A stretch of 64,000 nucleotides of DNA, taken from assembly GCA_002007465.1 (NCBI GenBank), contig LNAC01000003.1, positions 12,979,821 through 13,043,820 on the forward strand, written 5' to 3'. The DNA comes from Ailurus styani (lineage: Eukaryota > Chordata > Mammalia > Carnivora > Ailuridae). A program made the translations under genes and the position numbers. Positions 57,891-64,000 of the stretch are shown piece after piece; positions within the stretch are counted from its first letter, which is position 1; the number at the start of each line of letters is the position of its first letter. Under the pieces are notes generated by a model. That model searched no databases and had not been told where the DNA came from. It saw only the letters and a list, made by a program, of their open reading frames with translations.

Positions 57891-60399
57891 GAGAGATAAC
57901 CATTATGTTCTACAATCACTAGAGGAAGACTGCAGTGAGACCCCATAATACAAATGGCTGGGTTTAGAAGAATTCTCCTTCTCTATTAGACATAAAATGC
58001 CCGAGGTGAGAAGGGAGGGGGAGACGAGAGAGCACTGGGACGATTCTTACCATCTTAGAGTTCTTGATCTCCTGAGGACAAATGTCATTTCTAGATGATT
58101 AGAATTAATAACCCCTAGGTGACAACCGGCTTTACTTCTTAACTTCCTAATCTAAAGCTTTATACATGTGGCCTCCATAGATAAACTCAGCAATTAATCT
58201 TTATCCTTTGACAAATGGCTGCCTCCTGTCAGGAGGTTCAACAGCGAAGGTCAGAGGCCAAAATGTTCTATCTGAATATAGTCTATGAACTGTGTCATGC
58301 ACTATTGTCGTAAGATACTCCTTAACTACTTTGGCCACTTGGTTTTTCCTAAAATCATTCCCATCTTGAATACAGCAAGCATTGCCCATACACACATATA
58401 TGCATGCAAATGTACAAAAAGAAAAACTAAAAAAAAAAAAAAAAGAACTAGCATAGCAGAAAATACAAATAATAGTCACTATTATTTCTTTCTATATATC
58501 ATTTAAAAATCATCCCGCGAAGGGTATTATAACTTTCTCTAACCTGATGCTCAAGTGCCGTTTAAGTTGAAAGACATCTAAGATGACAAATTTAAGACTA
58601 GATGGATGTTTTCCTGAGCTGAGAGATAAATATACTCAAAGAATGTTCAGTTTAAACAATAATAAGATGAACCAAAATAGTTATTCAATCAAAACAACAT
58701 GCTGTTTCATTGAGCATGGGGCTCAATGTACAACATTACTATATTGTATAATGTGCTTAGTATTACCAAAATGGTTAACTTGGCCCATGTATTTCTCACT
58801 GTTTTTTCAAAAAAATGTGATAAACACCTCCAGATTTTCACCAAAGTTTTCATATTAACACAGAGTTTCATATCTAAAAGGAGACCAAATAAATAATAAA
58901 GCCTCCAGTGGATTTGGCTTTCCTCATGGTCCCCAAATGGTTTATTTTTATACAAATATATGAAGCAGTTTGCTGACAAATAAAATGAAAAGACTTTGAC
59001 ATATCTGAAGAAATTCAGTTTAAAAATAACAAGGTTATGAAAGTGTTTGAGATTGCATTCCCAGTATCCAATTTATTTCATCAGAATGTGGTGTCCAGGG
59101 TTTCTGACACTTTCTCCTGGGAATACATATCTGGCCAGTGTGAACTGCGGTTAAGTGTCCGAGTGTGATCATCTATGGGCAAAAACCCTGCGACTGGACA
59201 TTTTATATTCTTTTCCTTTTGGGATTGCTTGTTTTGTTCTACTGTAACTCCCTTCTACTTGTAGTACAGAAACCTGATCTGGAAAATATAAAGTGACTTA
59301 AATAAAATTGGCACCCTAAAAATTCTGTACATGACTAGATGGTGGTTTCTAGAGAAAATGGACAAACTTCAACTATACATGGTGTGATGTAATGAGAAAG
59401 CTCCAAAGAGCAAGACCATTTATTTAGGCCTGTTGCTTTGCTTTGTCTTCAGTGTTTACTGCTTGTATCTTTGTTACTAGTCATTTATTCTTTTGGCATT
59501 GAAAGGTCATTTTGGTGATTAGTATGCTCATGTCACATGGCTTTTTACTATCTTCATTCCAGAAAAAAAGCTATGCTTGGCATAGACTCTAAATATAATG
59601 CAAATTAACAAACAGTAGAGAAAAACAGCAGTAGCCATCAGTAATAATCTGTTAAAATGTCCAATAAGAAGAAAATTATTTGTTTATAGTTTGGAGCTTG
59701 ATTATGAAACCTAAAAGAGTCATCATAGAAAATGAAATTATTTTGTTCATCTTATAAAATCACTTAAATTTCATATAGTGCATGGTAGACGAGAGAGCCA
59801 AATTTAAACCATTTTACATAAAACTTCTCACATCAAAGTGCAACATGGGAGGTAAGCTTCCATTTAATTTTTTTTGTGAAGAACTAGAACTTAACATGAT
59901 TTAGTTACCTTTATATGCTTTATTACTACTGCTATAAATAGTTGGAATATTAAGATTTTAGTTACAAAATGCATAACAAGTGACATTAAGTTTATTTTGA
60001 TGTAACATTTTAAAAATTAAGATTTACTTTACGTAAATTTATTCTATAATATAGATCTTAGGAAATTAATACTGAATTTCAAAACCAAAATTATATAGTA
60101 GTATGTCAATCTATAAATAGATGGCAAAATAGAAAACATAATGAAATGTGGAGAAGAGTTTGCAAAGACTACAATTCCTCAGTAAACATACCTGTTTAAA
60201 TGGATGTTGTTATAATACATAATTAGAACTTTTAGGTTGAAAGGGACAAAGTAAATAGAGAATACTATATTTTTTCCTGTATTTATTCATGTATGAAAGA
60301 ACACTTCTAGTAGAGCTCTGTGGCTTTTGTAGTGAAATGGTTCTGCCAAATTTCCATTTACTACCAAACTGTGTAGGCTTTCCATGATGCAAGCCAGAT
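57891..60399. other. AT-rich unique sequence
   Basis: Nothing recognised. A-run at 58429-58444. The overlapping open frames at 58583-58858 (+) and 58707-58979 (-) have no known domain. Confidence 0.45.
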
Positions 60400-61135
60400 C
60401 AAATGGGCTTTCAGTACCCAGCATGGTTCCCTGCACTGCATGATCCTGTACCTATTTCAGGAAACAGTAATCATAAGTCATTCTGTGATCTACTGCTGTG
60501 TTCTGCTACTGGTTTCATAAATAAAGTTGAGAGGTCATTTCCACCATAAATTTCTGTTGGTCAGAAATTTTCAGTCAAAGGAAAGTATGTAATGGAGTAT
60601 GGAAGGCCAAAGTCAAACATCAATTTATCACCAAGGTGATCTTCTATATTTAATGCTGGCCAATTTAACTGCAAAGTGGCAAAGATTCCATCAAAATTTT
60701 TTCTGTTATAATTCTGTGAATTGATAACACGTGCTTTTAGAGGACACACATTAAGGTGACTTTGCAAGAAAGTTCTACATCTTTTTTTGGAAAGAAGTGT
60801 GCTGCTTTGTAGAAGAGAGTTAATTCATGAAAAGTACATTGTTGGAAATTTTGATGACACTGATAAACTAGTAAGCTATCTGAAAATTTCATGTGTTTAA
60901 ACTTTACAATTAAAGAAATTTATTAAGTGATATTAGCTTTGGATATAGAAAAAGAATGTCTCGAAAATGTGTCTAGTTGCAAGCAAAGCCTATAGGATAC
61001 AATTCATATGTTTACCCTGTATAAGTTTCCTCCAAGTGTTTGAGTGAATTTTTAGTAATGGTGAAAAAGTAGTCAAGTAAATTGTTAGCACACAAATTTG
61101 AACTCAAGTTGCTAAAAAGAAAAATCAGGTACATA
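60400..61135 (-). pseudogene. Protein-like but interrupted frame; possible decayed pseudogene
   Basis: On the minus strand one frame reads protein-like for about 240 codons. Its best part is open for 88 codons (60826 down to 60563), with segments such as QNYNRKNFDGIFATLQ and FDFGLPYSITYFPL. Between 60900 and 60400 the in-frame stops are five TGA and one TAG, with no TAA. That is unusual for AT-rich chance sequence and fits CGA or TGG decay. Further upstream the frame has ordinary stops. I cannot name a parent gene, and no poly-A tail or duplication was seen, so this may be chance or conserved non-coding DNA. Confidence 0.25.
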
Positions 61136-64000
61136 TGAACTTGTTTAAGCTTCATAACATTTATTTTTATATGAATAGCAATCAAAACTAATTGTTATAG
61201 ATAACTATGAACTTTAATTATGGAGAATGAATCACATAGAAAAAATTAATTGCATTAATTAGTTAATAGAATACCATCTGCATTTTAGAGAGTCATAGTA
61301 AAAATTGTAACTTTATGAGATTAGTTTATTCAACTTAGATCATAATGCTGTCCACTCCAACTTAAGTCTGAGGAAGTATGAAATACTATGTAACTCATAG
61401 TAAACCTTAACAACTATACAGATTTGAAAAAACATTTTTAACAAATAAAGAGGAAAGCAGAATAAATTTTAATTTGTATTAGTTTTTAAGTTTGTCTTCA
61501 TCTGTTTTACTAATAAAACAAACTAGTAAATATAGTTGTCAGATATGGATTTAATTGACTATAATACAACAAAATTATTTTATTTAAGCAGATTGGCAAT
61601 GCTCTGCAAAGTCTATGCCACACAACATCATCATCAAAAGAGGGACTATTTAATCTTGACATAAATAAATATTTAGATGGCACAAAACCTGGAAGAGGAT
61701 GCTGCAATTATATTTAGGACATGGTTGTTTTATCAAGACAATGATTTTAAAAGACAATGATAGAAACTCACTGAGGAGTGTTTAAAAAAGAGAATAAAAC
61801 AGCAATATGCACAACTTATTAGAGCCCTCTAAAGTGACTCAGTGGAAACTGAAATATACTGTTTTGGGTATCTATTCACACCTGGCCAATATGCACATAT
61901 CCTATTAACTTTGTCCAGTATCCAAAATATTCCAGCCAATACTGTCACTTATATACTTTCTTTTCTTATCACTAATTTGTAAGGTCTGAATACTGAAAAG
62001 AAATTAACTGCGCCCATAAGATATTTCCTGCAAACACAAGCATCACTGAATGATCACCTGGCATTCTTGCCACTTCAAAACGTACTGCCCAACTACAATG
62101 GTTATTTTGTCCTGCCTTGATTTAAATTCTTTTTAGTAAGTCCATGAATTATTATAACTTCTTGAGGAACTGGGGTAAAGTCACTTGTTACACTTCCCTC
62201 CCATATGTTCCATTCAGATTTTCAAATTAAGAAATTGACCAAATATTTCTTCTAGAATATTATGCTTTTTATCCAAACCACTCTGTTAAAATATATTTTA
62301 AAAATTAAGTGTTCCATGACTTCTGTCACAGCTAATAAAAATACAATACTCTTGGTAAATACAAGGTCTGGTGCAGCAAACATAGGCTCGTTGCTCGCTG
62401 TGAATCCCATCTCTATACAAGCACTTTGGAAAGTAGACAGATAAACTCAGATGTTTATGTTACTGTTTTAAAAAGGAAACCAGCAAAACTGTAGCTAAAT
62501 AAAAAATAAAAATTTTTAAACAATTTATGCATTAAAAATCAATGCAAATATAAATCTTTTTCTAGGGAACACTGCTTGTCAATCAGTAAAGTAGAGGCTA
62601 ACTAGATAGTATACTTAGGAAGGGGCAAAAGGAAAATTGATTTGAATGTCTTAATGGACCATGACCAAATCATTTCTCTCCATGTTCAAGTATTCAAAAA
62701 TTAGAAACTGAAAAAGTTGAATTTGCTGGTTGTTGATGCCTGAACTTCAATTTCAGCCTTGACTAATCCATAAAGTTTTTTCCCTTCTACTTTCTACATG
62801 AAAAAATAAAGCAGACTGATTGAATAATTTTTTCTAATCTTGACTCCTGCTTTCTCTCTCTCATCAATATGGGGCTTATGAATCAACTTTAGGGCATCTC
62901 TCATCTTCCTAAAATTATATGCAAAATTTTATATGTTTATGCCTGCATGCCTTTTGTTCTGGGAGAAAAAACAACAACATAGTTTCTAGAATTTAAGCAG
63001 AATCACCCTCTGCCCAAAAGCCTAAATCCTATTTGGTTAAAATTTCTTGCCATGTCACTGTGCAAAAGTAAACTCCAAATAATCCCAAATAGAAAATTAC
63101 CTTTTAAGTAAAATTATTATGGATATAGTATGTTATGTTACCATTATTTTATACACTAAGTTTTAAAAACGGAAAATCCAGCTATACCTCAGAAAAGGAG
63201 TTTACAATCTACTTATACTTTGTTATACTTTTATTTTAGGTAATTTAATTCAACACTGTGGACAATATAACACATGAAGGAAAGACAGATGGGCCACATG
63301 CTTACCTATAAACTCTTTTAAAAGAATGTAATACCACATTTTCAATTTGTATTCAATAGGTTTGTGTTTGGTGATCCAAACTCTTTCCTTCCTTAGTAGT
63401 GAGGGTATACCCTTCAACACTTCCCTAGACACACACACATGCACACACACACACTCGCACAGTTATTTTGAAAGAAAAACTGCATGTTGGGTCAGTTGGG
63501 CAAACTTTTGTTCATGAATTTTAATCGTACAGTTTAATTTGCTTGGACTATTTGTGCAACCAAAGTCCCCAAAACCTTTAAACATATTGATTTCCTTTGC
63601 TGACAATTTATTTAAGGTTCATTTCTTCAAACAAAGGAAACTAATGCTAAGCCAAAAGCATTTTTATTAAAACTAGGGACTAACATAAATTGAGAAAGGT
63701 TGAAACTCAAGCTAGAAAATACCAAAGCAATATTAATATCTTTTTATATTTTTGCTGACAAAGTGATTAAACCATTAACATTCTCATAGGGTAATAATTC
63801 AATCTACACTATCATCTTCAGTCATATTTTTGCTCTATTTAAAATTATCTTCTTAATTATCCACAGTAAATTCATAGTTGTTGTATAAACACTTAAGTCA
63901 CCTAAATGTACATGTTTCAGTGTTTACAGGTATAATATTTTGCCCCATGCTAAGCACATTAATAAGCCAGGTCAGTTAAAAAGGAAATATGTCAATGCAA
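61136..64000. other. AT-rich unique sequence
   Basis: No gene or transposon was recognised. A CA-rich tract at about 63429-63453. Confidence 0.45.

Noticed and set aside
1..64000. Search for an undescribed system (gene cluster, mobile island, array)
   Set aside because: No operon, gene cluster, intact transposon or structured array is present. Everything interpretable is fossil repeats, microsatellites or unique non-coding DNA.

Overview
This is ordinary mammalian nuclear DNA, almost certainly from a caniform carnivore and most likely a mustelid (mink, ferret, otter or badger group). The main evidence is about thirty tRNA-derived Can-SINEs. Several have the form with 'gggttaaagcctctgcc' after the A box and a 'ctgcctacttgtgatctctc' stretch before a (TAAA)n tail. 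To my knowledge that form is mustelid rather than dog. Older bear/seal-like copies ('cgggaagcctgcttctccctc', 49081-49284) are also present. The window is AT-rich, poor in CpG, full of microsatellites and carries one N (14371).

I found no protein-coding gene, rRNA, tRNA gene or CRISPR array that the sequence supports. The open frames are short and mostly fall in repeats (SINE, L1, L2, LTR, CA or GA tracts) or in AT-rich unique sequence. The window therefore reads as a gene desert or the inside of a very long intron. The best coding-like exceptions are weak: a 182-nt exon-like segment at 48604-48785 with a good branch point, acceptor and donor, and a protein-like but interrupted minus-strand frame at about 60400-61135.

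Layout. 0-6.2 kb: dense SINEs, including two SINE-within-SINE nests, one LTR and old repeats. 6.2-11.5 kb: MIR and L2 relics and a unique, relatively CpG-rich block (9.5-10.15 kb). 11.5-22.7 kb: the densest SINE stretch, with old L1, an L1 3' end, an L2, a near-perfect 175-bp tandem duplication (19207-19556) and a long TG tract. 22.9-27.4 kb: mostly unique, with one SINE. 27.4-30.1 kb: L2 split by a SINE, a MaLR-type LTR and two SINEs. 30.4-33.2 kb: LTR-like repeats, one split by an L1, and an AT-rich satellite-like tract. 33.2-42.7 kb: mostly unique, with two SINEs, an L1 fragment and MIR relics. 42.7-49.3 kb: SINEs, a minus-strand LTR, L2, two L1 3' ends in opposite orientation and a CpG-enriched unique block (45.06-45.66 kb). 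49.3-54.7 kb: mostly unique, with MIR and two SINEs. 54.7-64 kb: no Can-SINE at all, one L1 3' end and one old repeat.

No genes work together here. What the window records is its insertion history: nested elements and target-site duplications give relative ages, and a few unique blocks are plausible conserved or regulatory elements that only comparative or functional data can test. I did not find a new biological system and do not claim one. Repeat family names come from recognising characteristic sequence by eye, not from a database search.
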